Below the pieces are notes generated by a model. The model saw only the letters and a list, made by a program, of their open reading frames with translations. It did no database searches and was not told where the DNA came from. A DNA stretch of 64,000 nucleotides from Crenothrix sp043729335 (GTDB lineage Bacteria; Pseudomonadota; Gammaproteobacteria; Methylococcales; Methylomonadaceae), in assembly GCF_043729335.1 (NCBI RefSeq), contig NZ_JAYTLQ010000048.1, positions 20,803-84,802 on the forward strand, read 5' to 3'. The position numbers and the translations under genes were made by a program. Positions 17,816 through 26,881 of this stretch are shown here, piece by piece (the stretch's first letter is position 1; the number at the start of each line of letters is the position of its first letter).

Positions 17816-18451
17816 TTATAATTTAGTCTTAACCGTGTCGTAGGTTTCTTTAACGGCGGCTTCAGTGCCGTGCAGTATTTTTTCGAGTTCTGCCAATTTA
17901 GCATCGGCAAATGCTCTGTCTTTAAGACTGGCAGTGTTGATATAAACATTTAATGCCGCACTTTTTAAACCCGCATAAGCCGCCATAACTGCCACACCGG
18001 CATCGCTAATGACTGCAACACTGCCTTTTTCTGCGGCACAGTGGCTTAGTTTTATGGCCTCGGCGCAAGCACTGGCACATGCTAACGGCACATCGGTTGC
18101 ATCTTTTAATACCCGCTGAATTGCGGCACTACGCGCCAGCTTGTCTTCATCGGTCTCTTTGGGTAAGCCATAAGCCACCATTAAACGATTAAACACATCA
18201 ACATCAGCTTTAATCATACCAGCCAGCTTTTCGCGTAAGACTTCGGATTTTTCCAATAAGGCTTGCATATCAGTTTCAACTTCGGCATATTTAGGCTTAC
18301 CAATAGTCAGGTTACACACCATGCTGACTAATGCCGCTGCCTGTGCACCCATTAAGGCAGCAACACTGCCACCACCTGGCGTTGCCGATTTGCTGGCCAA
18401 TTCATCCAAAAAAACCTCTATGGATTTGTCCTTGATTTCAATGTCATTCAT
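17816..18451 (-). CDS. fchA: Methenyltetrahydrofolate cyclohydrolase (FchA/FTCD-C family)
   Basis: 211 residues, all one helical cyclodeaminase/cyclohydrolase domain. The N-terminal glycine motif SATPGGGSVAALMGAQAAAL binds folate in this family. Methylotrophs use FchA for the interconversion of methenyl- and formyl-tetrahydrofolate, which feeds C1 units to the serine cycle; the presence of serine-cycle and methanol-oxidation genes in the window supports that over histidine degradation (no formiminotransferase domain or hut genes are near). No mtdA gene is adjacent. The gene is bracketed by two copies of the same REP-like repeat. Confidence 0.88.
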   Translation of the reverse strand: MNDIEIKDKSIEVFLDELASKSATPGGGSVAALMGAQAAALVSMVCNLTIGKPKYAEVETDMQALLEKSEVLREKLAGMIKADVDVFNRLMVAYGLPKETDEDKLARSAAIQRVLKDATDVPLACASACAEAIKLSHCAAEKGSVAVISDAGVAVMAAYAGLKSAALNVYINTASLKDRAFADAKLAELEKILHGTEAAVKETYDTVKTKL

Positions 18452-18490
18452 GTGTCGGTCTATTTTTTAAAGGTTATCGTTACATATTTT

Positions 18491-18624
18491 GGCTATCCGC
18501 GTAAGGCGGGACAGTATCAGGTTAAGCCGTTCGTGGTGAGCTTGTCGAACCATGATCGGCTTAACCATACATCCTTCGACGAACGGCTAAGCCTTACATA
18601 TTGTCCCGCATTAAGTGAGTAGCC
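18491..18624. repeat. REP-like inverted repeat, copy 3
   Basis: Same architecture as copy 1: GGCTAT...GTAGCC outer arms, GGGACAG and TGTCCCG, GTTCGTGGTGAGCTTGTCGA and a partner CCTTCGACGAACGG arm. It lies between cysS and fchA, 40 bases upstream of the fchA start. Confidence 0.8.
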
Positions 18625-18656
18625 CATATTTTAAATGCAGTACTGCGTTTAGCGTG

Positions 18657-20072
18657 CTATTCACGTCGCCAGCTGGTTGTGCCATTTGGTGAGTCTTCTA
18701 AAATCACCCCCTGCCCTTTCAGTTCATCACGAATTTGGTCGGCCAGCGCCCAATTCTTGGTTTTTTTGGCATCTAATCGATCGTTAATTTTTCTTTCAAC
18801 CATCTCATCAGGAGAGAAGACATTAATTGTTATAGATGCACTTAGTTGGAGGGGACTGACGGAACCTTTCAAAAAGCTATCCGGATCATCCTGTAATATG
18901 CCCAGTAAAGCGCTTAAACTTTTCAAGCTAGCCGCCAAAATACCGGCTTTTTCAGGTTCTGAGTCTTTAACTTTGTTCAGCTCCCTGGCTAGATCGAACA
19001 ATACAGCCAAAGCAACTGGCGTATTAAAATCATCATCCATTGCTTGGTCAAAACGGCTTTTATAATCATCTTGCACCGGCGCATCAAGCACAGCAACATC
19101 ACGTAACGCCGTGTACAAACGCGTTAATGCGGCCTTGGCATCATTGAGTGATTCATCCGAATAATTTAAAGGACTGCGGTAATGGCTGGACAGGATAAAA
19201 AACCGCACCACTTCAGGCTTGTATTGTTTCAAGACTTCACGCACGGTGAAAAAATTGCCCAAAGACTTGGACATCTTCTCGTTATCGACACGCACAAAAC
19301 CGTTGTGCATCCAGTAGTTAACGAACTTTTCGCCGGTCGCACCTTCGGATTGGGCGATTTCGTTTTCATGATGCGGAAACTGTAAATCCATACCGCCGCC
19401 GTGTATGTCAAAATGATTGCCCAGACAGCAGGTGGACATCGCCGAACATTCAATATGCCAACCTGGACGCCCCAATCCCCAAGGTGATTCCCAGGCTGGC
19501 TCATTGCTTTTGGCCATTTTCCATAACACAAAATCCAACGGATTCTGCTTGGCCATATCGACATCGACCCGTTCGCCAGCCTGCAAATCATTCAGGTTTT
19601 TGCCGGATAACTGGCCATAATTTTCAAATTTGGCAACCGAATAGAAAACATCGCCATTGCCGCCCACATAAGCCAAATCTTGGTTAATCAAGCGTTCAAT
19701 CATGGCAATAATGTCAGGAATGGATTGTGTGGCTTTGGGTTCAATATCCGGTGGCAATACCGACAGTGCGCGTTCATCTTCGTGCATGGCTTCAATAAAA
19801 CGCTCGGTTAAGGCGGTAATGTCTTCGCCGTTCTCGTTAGCGCGCTGGATGATTTTATCGTCAATGTCGGTGATATTACGCACATAAGTCAATTCATAGC
19901 CGGTATGGCGAAAATACCGCGCAACGGTATCAAACACCACCATGACGCGGGCGTGGCCAATGTGACAGTAATCATAAACCGTCATGCCACAGACGTACAT
20001 GCCAATGTTTCCAGGCACTCTGGGCTGGAACAGCTGCTTTTTTCGGGTCAGGGTATTGTATATTTTTAACAT
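18657..20072 (-). CDS. cysS: Cysteinyl-tRNA synthetase
   Basis: 471 residues, typical length. The class I signature HIGH is in CHIGHARVMVVFD near residue 36, and KMSKS is in NEKMSKSLGNFFTV. Zinc ligands include the Cys of YVCGMTVYD and the HIECSAMSTCCLG segment, followed by HGGGMDLQFPHHENE, the Cys-tRNA synthetase hallmark. The C-terminal anticodon-binding domain is complete. It charges tRNA-Cys in the cytoplasm. It is divergent from the peptidyl-prolyl isomerase gene. Confidence 0.97.
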   Translation of the reverse strand: MLKIYNTLTRKKQLFQPRVPGNIGMYVCGMTVYDYCHIGHARVMVVFDTVARYFRHTGYELTYVRNITDIDDKIIQRANENGEDITALTERFIEAMHEDERALSVLPPDIEPKATQSIPDIIAMIERLINQDLAYVGGNGDVFYSVAKFENYGQLSGKNLNDLQAGERVDVDMAKQNPLDFVLWKMAKSNEPAWESPWGLGRPGWHIECSAMSTCCLGNHFDIHGGGMDLQFPHHENEIAQSEGATGEKFVNYWMHNGFVRVDNEKMSKSLGNFFTVREVLKQYKPEVVRFFILSSHYRSPLNYSDESLNDAKAALTRLYTALRDVAVLDAPVQDDYKSRFDQAMDDDFNTPVALAVLFDLARELNKVKDSEPEKAGILAASLKSLSALLGILQDDPDSFLKGSVSPLQLSASITINVFSPDEMVERKINDRLDAKKTKNWALADQIRDELKGQGVILEDSPNGTTSWRRE

Positions 20073-20205
20073 AAGCGATGGGGCAGTTAACCTAGCGGCG
20101 AGAGTTTACGTATGGGGTAAAACTAACCAATGTAACAAGCGGGTGCTTCCATTTCAATACAAAAACACATAAAATTCGGTATTAAATCGCTTATAGGGAA
20201 AACAA

Positions 20206-20787
20206 ATGCGTATTTTAATGCTGTCCATGATACTTGCTTTAACCCCAACACTTTCTTTCGCAACGGAAAATAAAATGACTGAACCACAAACAAAAGTTAA
20301 ACTAACCACCAATCTCGGCGCGATTACTATTGCACTTAATACTGAAAAAGCGCCTGTTTCTTCGGCTAACTTTCTGACTTATGTTAATGAAGGTTTTTAT
20401 AATGGCACGATTTTTCATCGCATCATAAAAGACTTTATGGCACAAGGCGGTGGCTTTGATACCAGTTTTAATCAAAAAGCTGTGCATGCTTCTATTAAAA
20501 ACGAAGCGGATAATGGCCTGAAAAATACCCGTGGCACCTTGGCAATGGCACGCACCAATGATCCTAACTCTGCTACCGCGCAGTTTTTTATCAACTACAA
20601 AGATAATGGTTTTTTAAATCACACCAGCCCGACTTCAAGTGGTTGGGGTTACGCGGTATTTGCTGAAGTTGTTGAAGGTATGGATGTGGTTGATGCTATG
20701 GCAAAACAGCCCACAGGTAATCGTGGTGGCCATGATGACGTACCTAAAACGGATATCGTGATTGAGAAGGCTGAAGTTGTAAAATAA
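20206..20787 (+). CDS. Periplasmic cyclophilin-type peptidyl-prolyl isomerase
   Basis: 193 residues. A signal peptide spans about 1-20 (cleavage near LSFAT). The cyclophilin domain is complete: FHRIIKDFMAQGG (catalytic Arg and Phe), GTLAMARTNDPNSATAQFFIN and GYAVFAEVVEGMDVVD. It would assist proline isomerisation of exported proteins (PpiA-like). TAGGGAAAAC precedes the ATG. Most bacterial cyclophilins of this sequence type are cytoplasmic PpiB; the signal peptide argues for the periplasmic form. Confidence 0.92.
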   Translation: MRILMLSMILALTPTLSFATENKMTEPQTKVKLTTNLGAITIALNTEKAPVSSANFLTYVNEGFYNGTIFHRIIKDFMAQGGGFDTSFNQKAVHASIKNEADNGLKNTRGTLAMARTNDPNSATAQFFINYKDNGFLNHTSPTSSGWGYAVFAEVVEGMDVVDAMAKQPTGNRGGHDDVPKTDIVIEKAEVVK

Positions 20788-20795
20788 GTTACTGA

Positions 20796-20827
20796 CAAGG
20801 TGGATCGTCATCGCACTTTCCACCTTG
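20796..20827. terminator. Weak hairpin after the isomerase gene
   Basis: CAAGGTGGA pairs with TCCACCTTG. No T-run follows, so termination would be partial and lpxH may be read through from upstream. Confidence 0.45.
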
Positions 20828-21628
20828 CTGTTTATATCCACATCACAATTCATCAGATACCTCGCTTTGCAAAATCAAACTCTCTTCATCTCCGACCTAC
20901 ACCTTAGCCTTGAAAAACCACACATCACACGCCGATTTCTGGACTTTCTAAAAAATCGCGCCATCCATGCCGAAGCACTTTATATACTCGGCGACTTGTT
21001 CGACACCTGGGTTGGCGACGATGACTTTATGCCACCGACTAAGCAAATCCGTAAACAGCTCAAACAATTGACTGATTCGGGCGTAAAGGTGTATTTGCAG
21101 CAAGGCAATCGGGATTTTCTGTTAGGCCAGCGATTTTGCCAAGCCACCGGCGTAATCTTGCTAGATGATTATACGGTCATCGATTTATACGGCGTAGCCA
21201 CGTTGCTTATGCACGGCGATTTATTGTGTACCGATGACTTGCCCTACCAAGCGTTCAGAATCAAGTCACACACGACTGAATGGCAGCAAAACGTGCTATC
21301 CAAACCTTTAGTGCTACGATTATTGGTCGCCCGCTGGTATCGGCTACGCAGCTATTTCCATAAGCGCGGCAAAACGCAGGACATCATGGATGTCAATCAA
21401 AACACCGTCATTGAAACGTTGCGCACTTACAACTGCGTGCGGCTTATACATGGCCATACCCATCGACCTCATGTTCATAGCTTTGAGATGGACGGAAAAA
21501 CCGCCCAACGCTTTGTGCTTTCCGAATGGCACAACCATAAAACCGAAATTTTATGTTGGACAAATAACGGCTACTGCATAGAAGTGGGGGTAGCCAATTT
21601 ATCTACTGAAATGAATGCTCTGCACTAA
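20825..21628 (+). CDS. lpxH: UDP-2,3-diacylglucosamine diphosphatase LpxH
   Basis: Up to 267 residues of a calcineurin-like phosphoesterase. All metal motifs are present: ISDLHLSLEKPH, LGDLFDTWVGDDD, QQGNRDFLLG, LLMHGDLLC and IHGHTHRPHVH. LpxH cleaves UDP-diacylglucosamine to lipid X in lipid A synthesis at the inner membrane. No ATG is available: the frame opens with TTG at 20825, inside a hairpin, and has another TTG at 20867 (LQNQTLFISDLHL) that gives the usual N-terminus of about 253 residues. I regard 20867 as more likely, and list the full frame. Confidence 0.92.
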   Translation: MLFISTSQFIRYLALQNQTLFISDLHLSLEKPHITRRFLDFLKNRAIHAEALYILGDLFDTWVGDDDFMPPTKQIRKQLKQLTDSGVKVYLQQGNRDFLLGQRFCQATGVILLDDYTVIDLYGVATLLMHGDLLCTDDLPYQAFRIKSHTTEWQQNVLSKPLVLRLLVARWYRLRSYFHKRGKTQDIMDVNQNTVIETLRTYNCVRLIHGHTHRPHVHSFEMDGKTAQRFVLSEWHNHKTEILCWTNNGYCIEVGVANLSTEMNALH

Positions 21629-21810
21629 AGCAACTTGCTTAAACACTATTAACAGTTGACTTTTAGCGTAAAAAACTTAATCTACACACTTGGCGTGAAA
21701 AATTCCTGAAATGCAGGGGAAAATAACAATATCACCCAAAAACTAATATTAGTCATAAAAAATTCACAATCAGTATTTTGTCGTGTCACAAAATATCAGG
21801 AGAAATATAT

Positions 21811-23739
21811 ATGAACAAGCCTTTAAAAAGCTTGCTACTTGCGTCAAGCGTGGCAGCAATTTTAGCTGCACCAGCCATTTCAACTGCTAACAGCGACGTT
21901 GAAAAACTTACTCAAGACCCGGCTAACTGGGCGACCTGGGGTGGTAACTACGCAGGTACACGTTACAGTGAGCTGAAAGAAATCACTGCTGAAAACGTAA
22001 AAAATCTGCAACCTGCCTGGACTTTTTCTACTGGCGTATTGCGTGGTCATGAAGGCGGACCTTTAGCCATTGACGGTGTCATCTACATTCACACACCATT
22101 CCCTAATACTGTTTTCGCCATTGACCAAAAAACCCAAGCCATTTTATGGGAATTCACCCCTGTACAAGACGCTGACGTAACTATTCCTGTTATGTGCTGC
22201 GATACCGTTAACCGTGGTTTGGCGTACGGTGATGGCAAAATCTTCCTGCAACAATCTAATACAGTGTTGACTGCTTTGGATGCCAAAACCGGTAAACGCA
22301 TCTGGAGCGTACAAAACGGCGACCCAAAATTGGGTATGACCAACACCAACGCGCCTTTAGTTGTTAAAGATAACGTATTAACCGGTATTTCCGGCGGTGA
22401 ATTTGGTGTACGCGGCTTTATGGCGGCTTACAACATGAAAACCGGCAAGTTGGCCTGGAAAGGTTACAGTATGGGACCTGATTCAGACACCCTGATTGAG
22501 CCTAGCAAAACCACAACTTGGGAAGACGGTAAAGTTACCCCAGTTGGCGAAAATTCCAGCTTAAAAACATGGAAAGGCGACCAGTGGAAAATCGGTGGCG
22601 GCACAACTTGGGGCTGGTATTCTTACGATCCTAAATTAAACCTGGTCTATTACGGCTCAGGCAATCCATCTACCTGGAATCCAACCCAACGTCCTGGCGA
22701 CAACAAGTGGTCTATGTCTTTGTGGGCGCGTGACGCTGACACCGGCGCTGTAAAGTGGGTCTATCAAATGACGCCACATGACGAATGGGACTTTGACGGT
22801 ATCAACGAAGTGCCATTAATCGACCAAGAAGTGAATGGTAAAATGCACAAAACCATCGTGCATTTTGACCGTAACGGTTTTGGCTATACTTTAGATCGTG
22901 AGACAGGCGAATTGTTAATTGCCGAAAAATTCGACAAATCTGTCAACTGGGCTAGCCATGTTGATATGAAATCAGGTCGTCCACAAGTGGTTGCTAAATA
23001 CAGTACTGAGCAAAATGGCGAAGATGTTAAGTCTGAAGACGTTTGTCCAGCTGCATTGGGTAGCAAAAACCAACAACCGGTTTCTTACTCACCACAAACA
23101 GGCTTAGTTTATATTTCTGGTAATCACCTGTGTATGAACTACGAACCGTTTGCTGTTGACTACACAGCAGGCCAACCTTACGTAGGTGCTACACTGGACA
23201 TGATGCCAGCGGGTAAAGATGTATTGACTGGCGCACCAGACGGTACAACCAACTTGGGTCAGTTTACAGCTTGGGATTCTAAAACCGGCAAAATCGCCTG
23301 GTCTGTTAAAGAACCGTTCTCAGTATGGTCTGGTTCTGTTGCTACCGCAGGCGGCGTGGTTTTCTATGGTACTTTAGAAGGTTACCTGAAAGCGGTTGAT
23401 GCTAAAACCGGTAAAGAACTGTACAAGTTTAAAACCCCATCCGGTATTATCGGCAACGTAAATACATGGAGCTTTGAAGGCAAGCAATACGTAGGCGTAT
23501 TGTCAGGTATTGGTGGTTGGGCAGGCGCAGTTGTTGCAACTGACGGCGATAAAGTTATCGCTCAAATGCAAGAAAAAATTGCTGCTGAAACCGATCCAGC
23601 CAAGAAAACTGAACTTGAAAAAGCATTGTTGATGAAAACCCAAGAAGCTTTGGGCGCAGCGGGCGCGTATGCAAGTTTGGGTAAATTAACCAAAGCTGGC
23701 GGCGTATTCTCTGTCTTCGCTTTACCTGCCGCAAACTAA
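21811..23739 (+). CDS. xoxF: Lanthanide-dependent PQQ methanol dehydrogenase XoxF
   Basis: 642 residues; the ATG at 21811 follows CAGGAGAAATATAT. A signal peptide (about 1-26, cleavage after ISTAN) exports it to the periplasm. The eight-blade propeller W-motifs recur (LWEFTP, IWSVQNG, LAWKGYS, VKWVYQM). The vicinal disulfide C129-C130 lies over PQQ; metal ligands would be E197, N285 and D327; and the extra D329 in HDEWDFDGINE replaces the Ala of calcium MxaF, which marks XoxF. It oxidises methanol, passing electrons to a cytochrome c. Neither the cytochrome (xoxG) nor xoxJ is adjacent. A strong terminator follows. Confidence 0.96.
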   Translation: MNKPLKSLLLASSVAAILAAPAISTANSDVEKLTQDPANWATWGGNYAGTRYSELKEITAENVKNLQPAWTFSTGVLRGHEGGPLAIDGVIYIHTPFPNTVFAIDQKTQAILWEFTPVQDADVTIPVMCCDTVNRGLAYGDGKIFLQQSNTVLTALDAKTGKRIWSVQNGDPKLGMTNTNAPLVVKDNVLTGISGGEFGVRGFMAAYNMKTGKLAWKGYSMGPDSDTLIEPSKTTTWEDGKVTPVGENSSLKTWKGDQWKIGGGTTWGWYSYDPKLNLVYYGSGNPSTWNPTQRPGDNKWSMSLWARDADTGAVKWVYQMTPHDEWDFDGINEVPLIDQEVNGKMHKTIVHFDRNGFGYTLDRETGELLIAEKFDKSVNWASHVDMKSGRPQVVAKYSTEQNGEDVKSEDVCPAALGSKNQQPVSYSPQTGLVYISGNHLCMNYEPFAVDYTAGQPYVGATLDMMPAGKDVLTGAPDGTTNLGQFTAWDSKTGKIAWSVKEPFSVWSGSVATAGGVVFYGTLEGYLKAVDAKTGKELYKFKTPSGIIGNVNTWSFEGKQYVGVLSGIGGWAGAVVATDGDKVIAQMQEKIAAETDPAKKTELEKALLMKTQEALGAAGAYASLGKLTKAGGVFSVFALPAAN

Positions 23740-23779
23740 GAAATACTTTTAGTTTCTAGCAGTAACGATAAATAGAAAG

Positions 23780-23811
23780 CCCTGGTCGATTAATCGACCA
23801 GGGTTTTTTTT
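23780..23811 (+). terminator. Strong Rho-independent terminator of xoxF
   Basis: CCTGGTCGATTAATCGACCAGG is a perfect palindrome extended by a C-G pair and followed by eight T, 40 bases after the xoxF stop. Confidence 0.93.
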
Positions 23812-23867
23812 ATGCCGAATATCAATGAGGGGTTTCACTCGTGATAAATTTTCATCAAGCAGAAACT

Positions 23868-24097
23868 TCATAAGGCTTTTATGGTTACAGATTGGCGTTT
23901 CCTATCCGCTGCATAGTGCAAACAAGCAGTAATGTCATCGTCTGTTAACTCAGGAAAGTCATCAACAATTTCGGCACGACTCATGCCATCCGCCAACCAA
24001 GAAAGTACGTTATAATCCGTAAGCCCCTAATACAGGGGGGTTTACCGCTACGTTTTTCAGGTTTGATAGTAATTATGTTGTGATAATCAATATTCAT
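23868..24097 (-). pseudogene. Frameshifted DUF433 antitoxin
   Basis: The minus strand from the ATG at 24097 reads MNIDYHNIITIKPEKRSGK, PPCIRGLRI, then loses frame; the other frame continues DYNVLSWLADGMSRAEIVDD and FPELTDDDITAC to a TGA at 23868. This is the DUF433 antitoxin pattern (GKPCIRGLRI...DVLEYLA.GMS.AEI..DFP.L). A toxin-like start MKFLLDENLSR, typical of DUF5615, overlaps the stop (ATGA, ATG at 23871) but is cut after about 11 residues next to the xoxF terminator. The pair is no longer functional. Confidence 0.8.
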
Positions 24098-24259
24098 AAT
24101 TTTGCACTCTTCTGGGTTAAGGCATATCAAATTATAACGTGTTGGCTATGGATTTTTTTGTGAATAAACGCATAGAGTGATTTAGCGTAGTAAACCGCCC
24201 TACGCTTCAGCATCGTGCAGTCGCTGTTTAAAATATAACCAAACACGCGGGGGTTAGCT

Positions 24260-24582
24260 GTGCGAAATGTAACACGGCTATTGTACGGCTTCACAGATGC
24301 AACCCACACTTTAGATTTACCAGAAGGCAATCGAACAACAGATACCCACATTAATCGACTATCTGAATTTAAAAAACGTGTGGTCATTACCAAAGATACG
24401 GATTATGTAAATTCATTTTTATATCACATCAACCGTATAAATTGCTTCTGGTTTCTACTGGAAATATTTCAAATAAGGAACTTAAAGCAATCTTTATCGA
24501 AAATTTACCAAAAATTATTTCGGCATTAGCAGATTTTGGCTATTTGGAACTTACCCGTACATCACTCATTAAACATAACTAA
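24260..24582 (+). pseudogene. Truncated, frameshifted DUF5615 PIN-like toxin
   Basis: The plus strand encodes DATHTLDLPEGNRTTD and VVITKDTDYVNSFLYH, then shifts frame near 24430 into KLLLVSTGNISNKELKAIF and IENLPKIISALADFGYLEL before a stop at 24582. This matches the DUF5615 (PIN-like) toxins that accompany DUF433 antitoxins, but lacks the normal N-terminal metal-binding strand. It is in the opposite orientation to the DUF433 remnant, so the two are either parts of different pairs or were separated by an inversion. Confidence 0.75.
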
Positions 24583-24710
24583 TGTAACAACTAGGAAACT
24601 GTGCTGATACACCAATAAGAATACGCTTGCCAGATACCGCTCACACAACAAAATTCCTGTAGAATAACGCCATCCCAAAAGCAGCGCACAACAGGTTTAA
24701 TTAAACAAAC

Positions 24711-25802
24711 ATGGCAAACTTCGAAAAATCACAAATAGAAAACCTCCTCAAATCCGTTATCGACCCCAACCACGGCTTGGATTTGGTAGCAGCAAAATCC
24801 GTTAAGGCCATTACCATTGATGGCGCAAACGTTAGCGTGCGCCTGGAACTGGGCTATCCCGCCAACAGCACGATTGAAGCCTTAACCGAAGCCGTTAAGC
24901 AACAACTGAAAACCTTGCCCGACATCGGCAGTGTGTTTGTCGATATTAACGTTAAGATTCTCTCCCACGCCGTACAGCAAGCCCTAAAACCGCAACCCAA
25001 TGTGAAGAACATTATCGCCGTGGCCTCCGGCAAAGGCGGTGTCGGCAAATCCACTACAGCGGTGAATATTGCCTTGGCGTTGGTGGCAGAGGGCGCAACG
25101 GTCGGTATTTTGGATGCTGATATTTACGGCCCCAGTATTCCGACCATGTTAGGTATCAGCAATTACCCCACCAGTTTGGATAAAAAAACCATGATGCCCA
25201 ATATGGCGCATGGTCTGCAAACCATGTCCATCGGTTATATGGTTCCCGCTGAACAGGCGATGATCTGGCGCGGCCCAATGGTCACCAATGCCTTGCTGCA
25301 ATTGCTCAAGGAAACCAACTGGAATGATCTCGATTACCTGATTATCGACTTGCCACCCGGCACCGGTGACATCCAATTAACCTTGTCGCAACAAATTCCG
25401 GTCAGTGGCGCGATTATCGTCACCACCCCCCAAGATATTGCCTTGATTGACGCGCAGCGCGGATTGGCGATGTTCCAGAAAGTTAACGTGCCTGTGCTGG
25501 GTATCGTGGAAAACATGAGTCTGCATATATGCAGCAACTGCGGCCATGAAGAAGCTATTTTTGGTTCGGGCGGCGGCGCAGCAATGGCAGAGATTAATAA
25601 AGTTGAGCTGTTAGGTTCGTTGCCATTGGATAGGTCGATCCGTGAATATGCCGATTCTGGCGTGCCGACTGTAATCGCTGATCCTGATAGCCGTGCGGCG
25701 CAGATTTATAAGGAAATTGCCCGTAAGACGGCGGCTAAATTAGCGTTAAGGGCTAAGGATTTTACGACGCGCTTTCCTAATATTATCGTGCAAAATACCT
25801 AA
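24711..25802 (+). CDS. mrp: Mrp/ApbC family iron-sulfur carrier ATPase
   Basis: 363 residues. The N-terminal DUF59 (MIP18) domain covers about 5-80. The P-loop ATPase follows, with Walker A SGKGGVGKSTTAVN at 106-119 and the deviant second Lys typical of the family, then DADIYGPSIPTMLG and IDLPPGTGDIQLTL. A CxxC (CSNCG) near residue 268 holds a bridging [4Fe-4S] cluster. It carries Fe-S clusters to apoproteins. No strong site precedes the ATG at 24711; the DUF59 start fits. Confidence 0.94.
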   Translation: MANFEKSQIENLLKSVIDPNHGLDLVAAKSVKAITIDGANVSVRLELGYPANSTIEALTEAVKQQLKTLPDIGSVFVDINVKILSHAVQQALKPQPNVKNIIAVASGKGGVGKSTTAVNIALALVAEGATVGILDADIYGPSIPTMLGISNYPTSLDKKTMMPNMAHGLQTMSIGYMVPAEQAMIWRGPMVTNALLQLLKETNWNDLDYLIIDLPPGTGDIQLTLSQQIPVSGAIIVTTPQDIALIDAQRGLAMFQKVNVPVLGIVENMSLHICSNCGHEEAIFGSGGGAAMAEINKVELLGSLPLDRSIREYADSGVPTVIADPDSRAAQIYKEIARKTAAKLALRAKDFTTRFPNIIVQNT

Positions 25803-25823
25803 ATCAACCACTAGGAATAAAAA

Positions 25824-26186
25824 ATGCGAACAGTTAGCATAAAAAGGTTATGGATTTTAATGATTCTACCGATACTTTTTTCCTGCAGTTCGTCTTGTCG
25901 TGTTCCCGCTGATTTAAGTCCATATAATTGTGATAAATGTAATATCTCTACATTTACTCCTTGCATAAAAAAGAATTTTCCAATCGGTTCTAGCTATCTT
26001 GAGTTAAACAATTACATGGCAAAAATAGGTCTCAAAAATACAAAAAATCCAGATGATCTCAAGAACGGTAGATTTTATTTTCATTGGTGGGCAAATAATT
26101 TAGCCAATGTAAAAATTGCCGTATTGGGTCACCATAACGAGAAACAAAAGATCACAGAAATTGATGTTATACCCCATGTACAGTAA
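25824..26186 (+). CDS. Small lipoprotein of unknown function
   Basis: 120 residues. The N-terminus is a lipoprotein signal with lipobox ILFSC, lipidated Cys at 21. The mature part has several Cys (CRVPAD, CDKCN, PCIKK) and ends as a short beta-rich domain. No family recognised. It starts 21 bases after mrp on the same strand with AGGAATAAAA before the ATG. Confidence 0.6.
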   Translation: MRTVSIKRLWILMILPILFSCSSSCRVPADLSPYNCDKCNISTFTPCIKKNFPIGSSYLELNNYMAKIGLKNTKNPDDLKNGRFYFHWWANNLANVKIAVLGHHNEKQKITEIDVIPHVQ

Positions 26187-26237
26187 ACAACTAATAGTAA
26201 TCAACATAATAAACTTAAACTTTTGAGGCAATCGGCA

Positions 26238-26819
26238 AATGAGTAAAATATTAATTGAAGGGACGCAAGTTGGCTCTGAAGGTATATTTTCGTGTAATTA
26301 TTCAGACCCCTGTCAATTTTATACCCCTCATCCTAGCCTTCTCCCGAAGGAGAAGGAATTTTAAGCTGGGAGTCTCAATAATTACATTTTCGTTATCTGG
26401 ACATCTGTATTTGGTATATCAAGATAATAACGGGGAGATTATTTTTAATAACCGTCATCCTACTCGGCATTATGATTGCTTCGGGATTTTGCTTAACAAA
26501 ATTTCGATATATTCCAGATGATGAAAAAATTCAGATTGCCATTAACTATCTTCTGAAAGAAAACCGCGAAACCGTAGCTAACGATAAAGATCGGGCTGTT
26601 GTTTACCCCTTTCAAGATGCCAATGCGTTATTGGCCAGCAATCCCAGTATTTGTAATGTTTCCGGTAGCTTAAAAGGTGACATGGACTGGCTGGATAAAA
26701 TCCAGGGCCATCTGGCATCCTACGTTACTTTAGAATTCATGGCGGTTTATAATGGCGAACCCAAGAAAGTACGTAGAACGGTTGCCATTACAAATTGTGG
26801 TGAGGCCTGGGTATCATGA
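26238..26819 (+). pseudogene. Broken membrane-protein gene
   Basis: An ATG at 26238 with TGAGG upstream encodes MSKILIEGTQVGSEGIFSCN and stops at 26363, just where a hairpin repeat lies. After a TAA near 26377 another frame is open without an ATG: FRYLDICIWYIKIITGRLFL and a membrane helix ITVILLGIMIASGFCL, running into an intact soluble tail that ends TVAITNCGEAWVS at 26819. The first ATG in that frame is at 26472, inside the helix. The likely history is one gene with its head and tail separated by a repeat insertion, but the 26472-26819 part could still be translated alone. Confidence 0.5.
26337..26356. repeat. Short perfect hairpin repeat
   Basis: CCTTCTCC-CGAA-GGAGAAGG, inside the broken gene at 26238-26819. 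It sits within a CCTCATCCTAGCCTTCTCCC context commonly seen as an intergenic repeat. Confidence 0.6.
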
Positions 26820-26881
26820 GCTTAAAGTGGCTATGATCCAAAGCAATTCGATAAAAAACCATTACAACTAAAAAATAAAAC

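Noticed and set aside
21656..21683. TTGACT-N16-TAATCT upstream of xoxF as a sigma-70 promoter
   Set aside because: Only three of six bases match the -10 box; not strong enough to list.
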